DNA of 64,000 nucleotides from Syncephalis fuscata. Its lineage: Eukaryota > Zoopagomycota > Zoopagomycetes > Zoopagales > Piptocephalidaceae. Both the position numbers and the translations under genes were made by a program. Positions 1 through 11,612 of the stretch are shown here, in pieces. The stretch is from assembly GCA_025786725.1 (NCBI GenBank), contig JAHLTZ010000003.1, positions 186,001 through 250,000 on the forward strand, given 5' to 3'. Below the pieces are notes generated by a model that had not been told where the DNA came from, searched no databases, and saw only the letters and a list, made by a program, of their open reading frames with translations. Position 1 is the first letter of the stretch. Every line of letters begins with the position of its first letter.

Positions 1-1171
1 GTGTCATAATCATGCATATCAAGCCTTACTGTCACTGTTATTATTACCACCTCGCATGAGTACATTATATTAGCCGTCTACTTTTCAACCCGACCAGCTG
101 CTGTTCATACGTGACATGCGTTCATATTGTTCATGATCAAGCATGTTATACCTAAAAATGGCAATTACACGATGACAACCACTTTCATGCTATTGATGCT
201 CTTAACCATGCTTGACCCAATAATATTTACCAAACTGGTCCACTTGTAATCACATTGATTAGCGAGTATGACTGACCATTTGATAACGTGCACCCCACAT
301 ATCATTTACTTTATTTGATTAATAGCTTTGATTGCGACAAGTATCATACTACTACCATGACTGATTGCTTTGCAGTCAAGGTGTGTGTGTGTGTGTGTAC
401 ATGTGTTTTGTGTGCCGTTTGCCTATACTTGTATTTGTGTCTATGCATGGAACACATTTCCTCATGATACCTGCATTAATGTTGAGGTATACAGTCGCCA
501 CAACATAGACTATTTTTAACCAACATACAGAAATGGACTATTGAAGCATTTTTATTATATTTCTTTTACAAACGCCAAGATTTTGGCCATTTGTATCAGT
601 GTATTAATAATGCTAAATAACCAAGTTACAAGTCGGTTCCACTTGAACCACGGTCTCCGGTTTGCGACGATATTCGCGATATAGGAGTCAAAAGTGATAC
701 AATGCAATGGCGAATAACAAACGATCCGGTTAATAAACGACATGCTATATAGCGCCACTGCTGTCAACCATTTGGACCAACGACAGCATGCTTACCATGC
801 GCCTTTATTCTACCTCTGTTATCGGCACGTTTCATTCTCTCTTGCCTTTACTCTCTCGCTTTCACTCTCCCTCGTTCTATTGTTTGGAAACCTTACCTTA
901 GCTTTTTCTATCAAGCTATTTCGCTGCTCGTTTAACTCATTTTGAATTCTTCGTTATTCTACAGCTAATAGTGGCACAGCTTGATTGTGCTTAGAGCTGA
1001 CACCAAGCTAATATATTACCATTTTTGTTATCCCCCACTATCAGTGAACCGTGCCATAACTGGCGTGGCTAGTTGTACGTGTAATCTTACAGCGTATACA
1101 GCGTAACGAGCAGCCGATAACAATTAGACTACTTACGATACACGACACCCAACAACATAGTCTAATTAATC
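1..1171. other. Gene-free stretch, left edge
   Basis: No convincing coding frame is seen. A (GT)9 run lies at 381-398. The short open frames here (555-767 -, 742-945 +) have no family resemblance and a biased low-complexity composition. The right part is presumably the promoter of the methyltransferase gene that starts at 1172. Confidence 0.5.
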
Positions 1172-2583
1172 ATGGGCCAGCCTGTCTCTACGGCCCAAGA
1201 TAGCCGATTTCTAACCGTCCCAAAGGCAAAGCGTCGCGGCAGTAGTCCAGATACCGATCAGGACACTCGTAGCGCAGAAAGCCATATCTCTCGTCTGTCG
1301 AATCAGTCAAATACTCAAGGAAAAGGGCGGCTTAGTCGCACGGCCTTACTATTTCGCCGTCGCGCTGCTAGCGACACGTGTCGAAAAGAAAGCGAAAGTC
1401 GGAGTAAAACGGGTAGTTTTAAATCATTCGCCTATTTTAGCACGCGACCAAGCAAAGAACATCATATTAAACAGCAACAGGTTAGAACGCAAGAGGAAAT
1501 GGATCGGTAAGTATTAGAGTTAGAGTGGGAGGACGGTAATATGATTAGCGTAATAACTGTATAATAAACAAAACTAAAGCATGGCAATTATTAATTCATG
1601 ATTCGTGTCGTAATATAGGATGGACCAAGATCATTACGCTTGGCTTGAGTTTTTCCATTCAAACTTTATGGCCCCTATCAATAATCCATACACCATTTTA
1701 GATGTTGGTACGGGAACCGGTCTCTGGCTACTTGTAAGTACTATTTAATTGATGCGACAGCGATTTAACGGTTCTGATTTTTGTAGGAAATGTCGGCGCA
1801 ATTTCCCTCGTCAAAACTGATTGGCATCGATCTTAATTATGAAACACCAATGTCGGTCATCCCGCAAAACTGCCAATTTAAAAAAATGGATTTAACAACT
1901 GGTAATTAATCAATTAGTAATTACTACAAACTGATTTAATACTAACATTAACCTACGATTACTATAGGATTGGAATTTGCCGATTTTAGTATCGACTATA
2001 TTCATCATCGTAATGTCTACATGATTCCAATGGATTGCTGGCCCAACTATATCATTGACTGTGCACGTATTCTTCGGCCGTCCGGCTGGCTCGAGATAAT
2101 GGAGACAGATCTTATGTTACGACGCACTGGCCGGAGGGAACACGATTTAACAAACTACTGCGACGTACGATATCGCGCGATGGAGTGAAACCGCGTGCAC
2201 TCACGCATATCGCCAGTTGGATGGCCTCGGACGCAGAGCTTGACAATGTCGAGACACGCGCCTACGAAATTCCACTAATGTCACCGTCAACGACGCTACT
2301 TGCATCTGCAACGCCTACAATGCCAGCGACATCAATGCCTAACCTATCCAGTGCAGCAACCGGCATGCAGCAACAGAATGGTGGCTTCCGATGGGATAGT
2401 TTCTATCGTCAAATGCTTGCATTTTACCCAAATGTTGCCGCCGTCTGCGACGTGGACTTTGACGATTGGAGCTCGCTGTTGGATAACATCGCCGTTGAAG
2501 CACGTACCTTTGGCACTTTTATGCTGCATATGGTGGTATTTGGCCAGAAACCTGGCTGTCCACCAACACCAACACCAATGTAA
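1172..2583 (+). CDS. SAM-dependent methyltransferase (paralog 1), four exons, one frame break
   Basis: Class I (Rossmann-fold) methyltransferase; the substrate is unknown. Exons read as 1172-1506, 1619-1733, 1787-1901 and 1968-2583, about 393 residues. The SAM-binding motif I is LDVGTGTGLW at the end of exon 2. It is followed by IGIDLN (acidic post-I residue) in exon 3 and by a motif IV-like ARILRPSGWLEIMETD in exon 4. The first 110 residues are basic and Ser-rich with no domain. The start MGQPVS fits the N-myristoylation consensus MGxxxS. Near 2130-2145 the frame changes: the segment ending METDLMLRRTG must join GTRFNKLLRR in another frame. Alignment to the paralog at 6.1 kb shows that one missing base in a GGCCGG run explains this without gap. 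The intron positions after motif I and before the GLEF/GLDF segment are shared with that paralog. The class is sure; the biological role is unknown. Confidence 0.85.
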
Positions 2584-3180
2584 TTCTCCTTAAGCAGCTA
2601 TTGGTATTACGTTTATTTGATTTTCTTTATATGTACAATTCATCGTCCGTTTGTATCAGCACGTTATATATTACTTTAACATTTATACAATTAACCTAGT
2701 AATTAATCTGTCAATTATGGCTTGATTTGACGTATTACATGTATATCATCTAATACTGTCTATTAACACTACAGTGAGAGTATCAAAGCAACATGCATCT
2801 TTTCACGTGGTTTTTTTCGGTCAATGCAACAAATAGTTAGATTACAAAAAATACATGTTCACCTGACCAGTACTTGATCAAATGCTTGATTATGGCCGAC
2901 AATCATTTTTGAACAGTATTAACTTTTACTTGAAAACAATTAACGCTAAAATAAAACAGTATTATGTTTGGTCGGTTTTTATTTTACATGCATCATTACT
3001 AGTATTTTTATGATTTAAAAATAATGTTTAATAAATTTTAGCTTTATTTATTTATTTAATAAAATTATATTTGCGCCGTTACTATCTATTATTATAATCA
3101 CATCACTATAGGAATGTGATTAAGAAATAAAACATATATTGGAAAGGCAATTAATATTACATATGACCGTGATGTAAGTA
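2584..3180. other. AT-rich gene-free stretch between methyltransferase 1 and the palindrome
   Basis: Very AT-rich with no coding frame. It holds the 3' flank of the methyltransferase gene. I see nothing else in it. Confidence 0.5.
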
Positions 3181-3900
3181 TAGTATTAGTTATTTCTAAT
3201 AACTAGGAATATGGCAAAATATATTATCTTTATTTATAATACTTTAAAATGTAGATAAAGCGTTAGCTTATAAATTTAAACGTAAATTTATTGCGCCAAT
3301 GCTATGGCGGTATGCAACAGTATTAAAATAATGGTTTTTGCATAATTAAATAGTAAGATGCAATGGTATACGAATTAAAAAACATTAGTAATAATTGCAA
3401 TAATACACTAATAAATGTGTAAAATAGCAGTTTTTTTACCGTTTATGACTTGTATAAACAAAATATAGCAAAATAATTGCCGGATTCGAGTTTTTCATGC
3501 TTAGCTGTAAGGAATGGTATGAAATATAGAACAACGATTTTTGCAACAAAAGTTAGTCAAAAATGCAGTTTACGTTATTTTTAATTTATTTAGTAAAGCG
3601 TTAATAATATTACGTATAACTTTACGTATAATCAAGTAAATTGCCTGATATTTTGCTCAAGTATGCACATAGCATATAGAAAGCTATTGGCAAAGTATAC
3701 CGTAACTTTATTAAATGATGGTGTAATGGTATTGATAATACACTAATAAATGTACAAAATAGTGGTTTTTTACCACTCATGACTTGTATAATTAAAATAC
3801 AGCAAAATGATCGTTGGATTCGATTTTTCCGTGCTTAGTTATACAGATCAGTATAAGAATTGGAGCAATGATTTTTTGCAACAAAGTTAGTTAAAATGCA
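3181..3900 (+). repeat. Left arm of a 720-base palindrome
   Basis: Reading the reverse complement of 4116-4835 reproduces this arm essentially base for base wherever I compared it. Both arms are exactly 720 bases and both edges are abrupt. The arm holds two diverged direct copies of a roughly 175-base unit, at about 3395-3570 and 3730-3905. Each starts near a TAATACACTAATAAATGT stretch and ends at GCAACAAA(A)GTTAGT. There is no coding frame. Confidence 0.9.
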
Positions 3901-4115
3901 ATTTACTTGTTATTAGTTAACAAGAAAGTATGTAAATTTCATGAGTTTAAATTTAATAATAAAGACGAGATTCAATCTAAAGCAAATTCAAAGCGCTCTA
4001 TATTGCTAAAGCAAGCATGATAGCAAGCTATTATATTGAACCAACGATGCACAGCAGCGAGTTATACTATATCTATACGTATAACGTAATTCTCGCTAAC
4101 AAATACTTACGTAAC
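3901..4115. other. 215-base spacer of the palindrome
   Basis: This is unpaired loop sequence between the two arms. The bases just outside the arms differ on the two sides (ATTTACTTG against the complement of CTTACGTAAC), so the identity stops sharply. No gene is seen. Confidence 0.75.
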
Positions 4116-4835
4116 TGCATTTTAACTAACTTTGTTGCAAAAAATCATTGCTCCAATTCTTATACTGATCTGTATAACTAAGCACGGAAAAATCGAATCC
4201 AACGATCATTTTGCTGTATTTTAATTATACAAGTCATGAGTGGTAAAAAACCACTATTTTGTACATTTATTAGTGTATTATCAATACCATTACACCATCA
4301 TTTAATAAAGTTACGGTATACTTTGCCAATAGCTTTCTATATGCTATGTGCATACTTGAGCAAAATATCAGGCAATTTACTTGATTATACGTAAAGTTAT
4401 ACGTAATATTATTAACGCTTTACTAAATAAATTAAAAATAACGTAAACTGCATTTTTGACTAACTTTTGTTGCAAAAATCGTTGTTCTATATTTCATACC
4501 ATTCCTTACAGCTAAGCATGAAAAACTCGAATCCGGCAATTATTTTGCTATATTTTGTTTATACAAGTCATAAACGGTAAAAAAACTGCTATTTTACACA
4601 TTTATTAGTGTATTATTGCAATTATTACTAATGTTTTTTAATTCGTATACCATTGCATCTTACTATTTAATTATGCAAAAACCATTATTTTAATACTGTT
4701 GCATACCGCCATAGCATTGGCGCAATAAATTTACGTTTAAATTTATAAGCTAACGCTTTATCTACATTTTAAAGTATTATAAATAAAGATAATATATTTT
4801 GCCATATTCCTAGTTATTAGAAATAACTAATACTA
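4116..4835 (-). repeat. Right arm of the 720-base palindrome
   Basis: Inverted copy of 3181-3900. The outer end reads ...AACTAATACTA, the complement of the TAGTATTAGTT that starts the left arm. The flanks beyond 4835 and before 3181 do not match each other, and I see no clear target-site duplication apart from a possible TA. Confidence 0.9.
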
Positions 4836-6092
4836 CATCTACACAATGGCCGTATTGCTACCGCCCCAGTACTATGTTTCTACTGTTATAATCACGTGGT
4901 TATAGAATTATGTAATTAGACAAATTGTTAATATCGTATGTGAACAGTCACAAAAATAGCACGTATATTGTATATCAGCATTAATTACTAGTAGCAAGCA
5001 ATTACTACAAGATATGGTTAGTAATAATTGTTATTTAAGAGAATATGATTAATCATATGAGCAAATAACGTTGCGTTAATTATGTAAAGTAAAAAACATT
5101 TGAGTTTTACTATTGGCTATATTTACTATAAAATATAACTTTATGTAGTACCAATAAAGATACTATCAGCTTCTAGTTTAATTTTACTTGTAATTAGCGT
5201 AATACAAGCTATTCAGTTTATTATAGTTGAGCTGCGACAATTAATAGCCAATAAAGAATAAATCGCTGCCAAAACGATATCAACCAATCGATAACTTGTA
5301 TCCTGGGTGCTAAGATATGTGTTAGTAAGCATCAAAGGCTAACATCATAGGATAACGTCAGGATAAGGTATTGCTTGGCCATCCAAGCTACAATCGCTAC
5401 AATTGGAGTTGTAGAAGTACAACAAAAAATGGGCTATGATTGCTAGATGTTTAGCCTTGACATTGAATTATGCAAATGCATGCAGCAGCTAGAACTTTCA
5501 CACGCACGTGCATAGCAGCTCTTAAAGATAGCGGCTAGCAGATGAAACAAAGGGCCGCGCTTGACATCATTACTACATCATTTGTTATAATGTCAGCATA
5601 GTAGTAGTGTTAACAACATTAGTAACTACAGCAATAAGAGTGACAGCATTAATAGAATGCAATCCTGTTGTATAAAATTTATGCAAGTCTTGCATGCACC
5701 TCATGAACAGGTTTTCAGTAATAACCTACCTTGGATAAAAAGCGTGCATTTTATCATGTACTATTTACATCTACAAACAATACATGCTTTCGTGCTCTTA
5801 TGCCAAGACCGTTGATTATTTCCATCAATATAAAATCATGCTTTGGCGGCAAACAATCTATACACAGCATTTCCACCATTAGCATTTGTTGTTTACATTC
5901 TTGGATTTATATCCATAGCATCTCTCTTCTTTGTTAAGCATTATTGTATCTTTAGCTGATGCACTCCCTGTATAGTGCATCCACACCAAATCATTGCGTA
6001 ACCGCAGCTTTGGTCTGCATACTCGCCAGTAGATTATAAATTAGATACTTTCCCTGCCCCACTTCTACACTTTGCACTTGCTTACCATTACC
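4836..6092. other. Gene-free stretch with a diverged copy of element X
   Basis: About 5220-5420 resembles the end of the element found at 33.6-33.8 kb. Shared blocks include AACCAATCGAT, ATCAAAGGC, GATAACG and GATAAGGT in the same order and spacing. The copy is old and incomplete. The last 150 bases before 6093 are pyrimidine-rich and look like the leader of methyltransferase 2. Confidence 0.5.
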
Positions 6093-7319
6093 ATGGGCAA
6101 TCGGTCTTCTCGTGCACAAAATACGGGGCAGATAGGCCGAAGAGCCAGCCTACTTTACGGTAAATTAAGTAGCCGCCGTTTATCGGCCACCCTTAGCTGG
6201 CGAGGAAAGCGTACGAAGCGATCTGATAACTCAATCCGACAGAAATATTTTAAAGATAACTGTGCATCAGGCAATCAAGTTAGACTGAGAAACAAACAGT
6301 CTAACATTTCAACCTATGCCAAATATTCAAGTGTCTGTAAAATCTTTAATGACGAACCATTGTGTAATCATTACGCTTTTCCACAAGATGATGACTTTGG
6401 CGATCTGTAAGTTATTAATGGTTAAACAGGTGTTTATTTAATACTCAAATTACTTATAGAATGGATTTATTTCACTATATTTATCACACATTATTGGAAG
6501 AAATATACACATGCTTTTCGGAATCCAGAGACACTCTTAGACATTGGAGCTGGCACTGGCACTTGGCTTTTGGTAAGTAGAGCATGTCGATTGCTAGGCT
6601 GTTTTAAACTTTAGCTTACAGTACAATAATGGTAGGAAATGGCAAATGCACTGCCCGATTGCCACTGTATCGGTGTTGATATTACTACAAATGTGCCAGA
6701 TAACATTATGCTACCCAATTGTAGATTTGAAAAAATGAATGTACTTAATGGTAAGCTTTTATATTTATTGTTGCTTATTCCTAGCTGCTTCCTAATTATC
6801 TTCTACATAGGCTTAGACTTCTTGGATAACGGGTTTCAATACGTTCATCAGCGTCACATGCTTGCAGCTATTCCCACGGACCATTGGCGCCTACATCTTG
6901 CAGAATGCTACCGTATTGCTGCGCCTAATGGTTGGCTCGAACTTGTCGAGACCGATTACATTATTCGCAATCCGGGCATTGCTGGTGATCAGCTTAATGC
7001 GCTATTGACGACAACAGGTGGCTATCTTGGCTGGGCTGTGGCCGATTTTGCCACACGCATGCCGTGGCTTATGTCATCGGTGGGATTTGGCGATGTCCAG
7101 CCAATTACTTACCGACTTCCCCTGGGCGATTGGGCACCACATCCTCAGCGCAGCCATTGGTCGAATGTTGAGCGATTCTTCACTGCGTTGGCTCCTTCAA
7201 TCTACCAGATCTGCGGTGTTGATGACTCTGCGCTCGCTCGATTACTACATGACGCAAAACTAGAAGCAGATGAATGTGAGTCCTACTGGTTAATTCACAC
7301 GGTTTGTGGCCGTAAATAA
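6093..7319 (+). CDS. SAM-dependent methyltransferase (paralog 2), four exons, one frame break
   Basis: Paralog of the gene at 1172. Exons are 6093-6406, 6460-6572, 6636-6750 and 6811-7319, about 350 residues. Motif I is LLDIGAGTGTWLL, post-I is IGVDI, and the motif IV region is IAAPNGWLELVETDYI. The C-terminal part shows the family tail (TTTGGYLGWAV, LPLGDWAP, WLIHTVCGRK). The start at 6093 gives MGNRSS, again an N-myristoylation consensus. An in-frame upstream extension has no ATG. Exon 2 begins in the frame MDLFHYIYHTLLEEIYT and must continue as HAFRNPETLLDIG in another frame. Two missing bases in the CACA run near 6505-6515 restore an exact length match to paralog 1 (20 residues between MD and P-x-T-L/I-L-D). 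The last intron (6751-6810) is 60 bases with no in-frame stop. Confidence 0.85.
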
Positions 7320-8253
7320 GATGGTATTTGCACTGGTAATAGCTCGATATTCAAAATAATAAAATAAAATAGCAATTAATGTATAATAAGCGCATTAGTT
7401 ATAGCAGTAATAATCTTAGCAATAATGCTAGCAATATTACTTATAATCAAGTACTGTGATTACTATACTTAAATGTGAGGAAATATACTAGATAATGATG
7501 TATATGTAACGCTTTACAAAAGTGTCGTATCAATTCAACAGGAAATAAACTAAATCAAAGCTAAATGATAATGTAGTGTCTATTGAATTAAGTAGATAAA
7601 CTAGTGTGTTAATTGTTATAATTATAATGTTAACTTGTAAATATCCGATTAAATAATATCTCGATCGATTACGTAAATAATATAACTGACTGTGCTAACT
7701 AAATTGGAAAAGTTATAATAATTATAATCATAACAATTGTAGTGGGAAATTGGTAATGTGGAGCTAATTAAGACTACCAATATGGCAATCGTGCTAATAA
7801 TACTGTAATTAAAGTGTTATTATTCTGTTACTATTACCACTAAATAACACGCACATTATTACTTTGCTTTATTAATCTCCATAGCTCTAAACAGTTTTAT
7901 TCAATAACGTCTATACTCCATCTACCATAGTCCGCTATAGCTTTATTTGACTATTAATCGATGGTCTATGACGAACAGGTGATATGTTTGGGTAGCACAA
8001 CTAGGATCATGTGGCCTGGGTCATGATTGGTTTGACGCATTATCGTTCTATGTGAGCGGAGTTGTTTGTTGATTTTCCTGCCTAGGCACTACTTTCCTTC
8101 GCTCGTCTTCAAACTTTATTGTTGTTAGTCTTTATATTTCTTATTTTTGGTCGCTTCTCTTTTGCAATATCCACTGCGTCAAGTCTTGTACCAAATAGTG
8201 CCACCTAATCACGTTATTCTACCAATTCCTACCGCTAACGCTTTATCGGCACT
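7320..8253. other. Gene-free stretch
   Basis: AT-rich to about 7900, with several short A/T-rich inverted pairs and no frame of note. From about 8050 it turns pyrimidine-rich, as expected of the leader of the channel gene. Confidence 0.5.
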
Positions 8254-9551
8254 ATGGTGGACGCTTGGGTTCAACCGACGGCCATTTTGGTCGGTGCTGT
8301 TGTGGGCTCGGTTATATTGCATTTTATTTTTCATATGATTTTAAAGTATATTGCCAATCGAACGGCAAACAAGGTTGACGACGACCTTGTAATGTACTGG
8401 TAGGTATATAAGCAAAACAACAACAACAGTAGACGCAGAGATATAAATACAGTTAAGCTAACACCCTAATGAATTCAATTCGCAGTTCTTGGCCAACATT
8501 GTTTATGTTTCCTGTAATGGCTGCACTTATCACATTTCCTTTTCTTGATTTTCTGTCCGACAGTGTGACGAAAACAATTCGACATGTTCTAGTTATTCTG
8601 CTTATTGTAGGCATCACTTGGCTGTGCATCAATGTGGTGCGTGTGGCAGCTAGTGTTGTTGAGCGGCAAAATGACGCAGATAAAGAAAAGGATAATCGGC
8701 AGTATCGTCGTATTCAGACACAGCTAGTCGTTATCACACGCACACTTTACACTGTTATTTTTATCTTGGACTTGCCAGTATACTGATGACGTTTCCGTCA
8801 GCCTGGCAATTCGGGCTTAGTTTACTTGCCAGTGCTGGTGTGGCCGGTTTGATTGTCGGTCTGGCAGCTCGACCCTCAATTGAGAATGTGATCGGTAACT
8901 TGCAAGTGGCTTTAACACAGCCATTTATGCTTGATGATGAAGTTGTTGTTGATGGATACATGGTTTTATTGGTAAGGTAACAAATACATTAATATTCTAA
9001 AATCTAATTTATTTTACAGAGGAAATTGTGGCCCAATATGTTGTAGTGAAAACACCGGATGAACGACGCATCATTGTTCCATTATCTCGTTTTATTTCGG
9101 CCTCATTTGAGAATTGGACCCGTCGGTCTACGTTCAAGATTGGCACCGTTATGCTATATGTCGACTACAAGGCGCCGATTGATGCACTACGTGAGCGTTT
9201 ACGTGAAGTGGCTAGTAGCAATGAATACTGGGATGGTCGTGTATGTAAACTGGAGGTAATTTATAACGATAACACTGTATGATAATAATAGCAATACTAA
9301 TAATGGGCCAATATTAATAGGTTAACGACTGCAGTGCATCTAACATTTCGCTCAAATGTTCACTCAGTGCTACAAGTGCAGGACGTGCCGATTCCTTGTG
9401 TTCCTATGTTCGTGAAAAGATGATTCGCTTTATTGCGGGTGAGGCGCCGTCGGCATTAACACGAACACGAACAGAATTCTCCAGTGCAACCAATGAAGAT
9501 ATTACGCAAATAGTAGCAACCGCCAGTGTGTCAAACAAAACATTGCTATAA
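8254..9551 (+). CDS. MscS-type small-conductance mechanosensitive ion channel
   Basis: Membrane channel that opens on membrane tension and releases ions and osmolytes. Exons read as 8254-8399, 8486-8971, 9020-9255 and 9321-9551, about 366 residues. Helices include ILVGAVVGSVILHFIFH near the N-terminus, a pair in exon 2 (FMFPVMAALITFPFLDFL and VLVILLIVGITWLCINVV), then the MscS pore helix SAGVAGLIVGLAARPSIEN. The beta domain follows with QVALTQPFMLDDEVVV, YVVVKTPDERRIIVPLS and FENWTRRS. The C-terminal alpha/beta part includes LYVDYKAPIDALRERL and SATSAGRADSLCSYVREK. Two frame breaks occur, at 8768-8771 (before LASILMTFP) and 8955-8961 (before GFIEEIVAQY). Each is healed by one added base. It is short and bacterial-like for a fungal MscS, but its introns show a nuclear gene. 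Confidence 0.88.
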
Positions 9552-9961
9552 TCCAAGGCCGCCTAATAATAATAATAATAACAATAACGATCATAATGAT
9601 AATGTGAATATAATGATTATGAATATATTAATAGCTCGCTCAATATTCAACCTATATACAGCACAAGCCAGTACTGTAATTAGTAAAGTTTAGTATTTAT
9701 ATCACAATTTTTAATTTAATGTGTTCTATTTATTTATTTCCTAATCAATTAAGTAGATCACGCTAAAGGGTGTTGTGTAAAAACAAAAGTGATTATTAAT
9801 AATTCAATTGCATAATTATGAAATAAATAGTTGTATATAAATGGTACACAAATGCAGTTATAATAATAAATATCATTATTGTTGACGAAATATAAAGCTA
9901 TCGTAATGATTAAGATACAACATGTCATATAAGATAAGTTATTGATATGTTTCGATCGACT
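9552..9961. other. Convergent 3' region
   Basis: Lies between the ends of the channel gene (+) and the first seven-helix gene (-). It is AT-rich with an AAT-rich run near 9565-9590. It presumably holds both transcription ends. Confidence 0.5.
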
Positions 9962-10864
9962 TTAACAGCGAGAAAGAGCCCTATGCCGCGAATTTAGCTG
10001 CCAATTAATAATGGCGGCCGTTACAAGAACTGTGCACATACAAATAGTTGTATTAGAACAATGCTATTAGTGAATGACACACTTTTGTATACATACCATT
10101 GGTGACATATAGTTCGGTAGACCATCGACTAAGGATATTGGTGGCGACCAGACCGGCGCAGAGAATATTTGAAAAAAGGACAAGAAAAACGCCAATAAGA
10201 CCATCTCGTAGCAGAGCAAGATAAACAGACATGCCGGTATCCTTCACAATTTTTCGTACAACATTCAAATAGATGAATGAGAATCCAAACTGAACAATAA
10301 GATCAATTGCAAGTTTGATTAGAACCCAACTTGATCTACGAGCCACTAGATAACAATTGCCATTGTCTGACTCTTCAAATTCAACGGCAACATAGGCGTA
10401 GCCACTAATACCAATGGTGCAGCGATAGCAATGACCGCCAGTGCCAGAAATACATGTTCCTGCTTAACAGTGGTGGATGACTGAAAGGCAAAAGCTACAA
10501 GAATGCCATTAACACATCCGACAGATATGGTCAGACAAGAAAGTGAAAGCTGCTTTGTTATTTCGCAATCAAATATCCAAGGCATAGCATGTCGCAGTAA
10601 AATTACGAAACACACGATTGAACAAATAGACGTTTGTATAATGTTTAAATAAATAATGATCTTTTGACTAAGTGGGCAATGATATTGATGGGATCGGTAG
10701 CAAACACCGATAGCTGAGCGGGAACACCATAAGAAAAGATAGCAAAACACCGTTATCAATATTGTATCAACAAAGTCTTGGTTAGTATGAGCGTAATGAC
10801 CAGTAGGTTTGCTATGGGTCAAAGCGGCTAACGCTGGCATACTTAGTCGATTGTTTATGAACAC
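9962..10864 (-). CDS. Seven-helix membrane protein, family member A
   Basis: Two exons on the - strand, 10864-10097 and 10029-9962, about 278 residues. About seven hydrophobic segments are visible, for example TILITVFCYLFLWC, ICSIVCFVILLRHAMPW and CVNGILVAFAF. It is a clear paralog of the next gene: both carry PWIF[ED]C, a Y-L-N-[VM]-[VL]-R-K-I-V-[KN]-D-T-G motif, and a last short exon starting with NWQL..RH.AL. A frame break near 10396-10402 is cured by one added base, which joins VLVATP to AYVAVEFEESDNGNC. The intron donor follows an Asn-Gly or Asp-Gly in both paralogs. I do not recognise a named family. A receptor-like topology is plausible but no ligand or G-protein motif can be claimed. 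Confidence 0.75.
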
Positions 10865-11612
10865 GGGTACAATTTGCCAATTAACAATAAAGTGTTGTTG
10901 TTGTTATAACGACAATGTTTGCGTTATTGTCAGAATATGCAGATGGAAGTTTATGAGCACAACTTTACGCTCAACGTAGTAAATCAAAATAATTAACGTG
11001 AGGGAGGGAGAGAAGGGAGAGAGAGATATAGATGGATGGTAAGGCGTATAAAAAAGCATACAAATTGTTTGTACTAATGAAATAAAACAAAGTAGTCGTG
11101 AAATAAAAGGATTTGGGCAGCAAGCTTGGATCGAGTAAGGTTTATGGTTTGCCAGTAGCCTTTGCCTTCGGAATTGCGCTACAGTATATAATCTATCGAC
11201 TAGACAGACAGAATGTCATGAAAGCTTTTGTGAAATAGGATAGATGATGAGCCACTCGGATAATCAGTCATTGTACACCACTTTGGTCGTACAGTGTTTT
11301 GAATGAGGCGGGATTCCATATAGAATATGTATGTCTGTAATTATCTCGGGTTTAGAACCATCGGTAATGGCAGCTCCGTTACTCGGATAAAACTCTTAGG
11401 ATGAGAGTGTCAGACTATATTCTATACTAATAAAGTGATGTGCCATTAAATCCAGAATTATGGCGACTGTCAATTATAGATAATCGACAACACGTGTTGT
11501 AATACTGTCTAATTTGTTATCTTACATAAGATGCCACCCAAGAACAATAACCGTAATAACCAGGCACCAATACAATTATAAGCTGATACTCGTATGCAAA
11601 TACCGCGCATGA
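10865..11612. other. Spacer between the two seven-helix genes
   Basis: Contains a purine tract at about 10999-11040 (GA-rich on the + strand), which is pyrimidine-rich on the coding strand of the gene at 10864 and fits its leader. No other gene is seen. Confidence 0.5.

Noticed and set aside
1172-10864. Programmed ribosomal frameshifting as an explanation of the broken frames
   Set aside because: No slippery heptamer recurs at the break points, the contexts differ, and repeat units in the same gene show plain missing bases. Base loss in the assembly is simpler.
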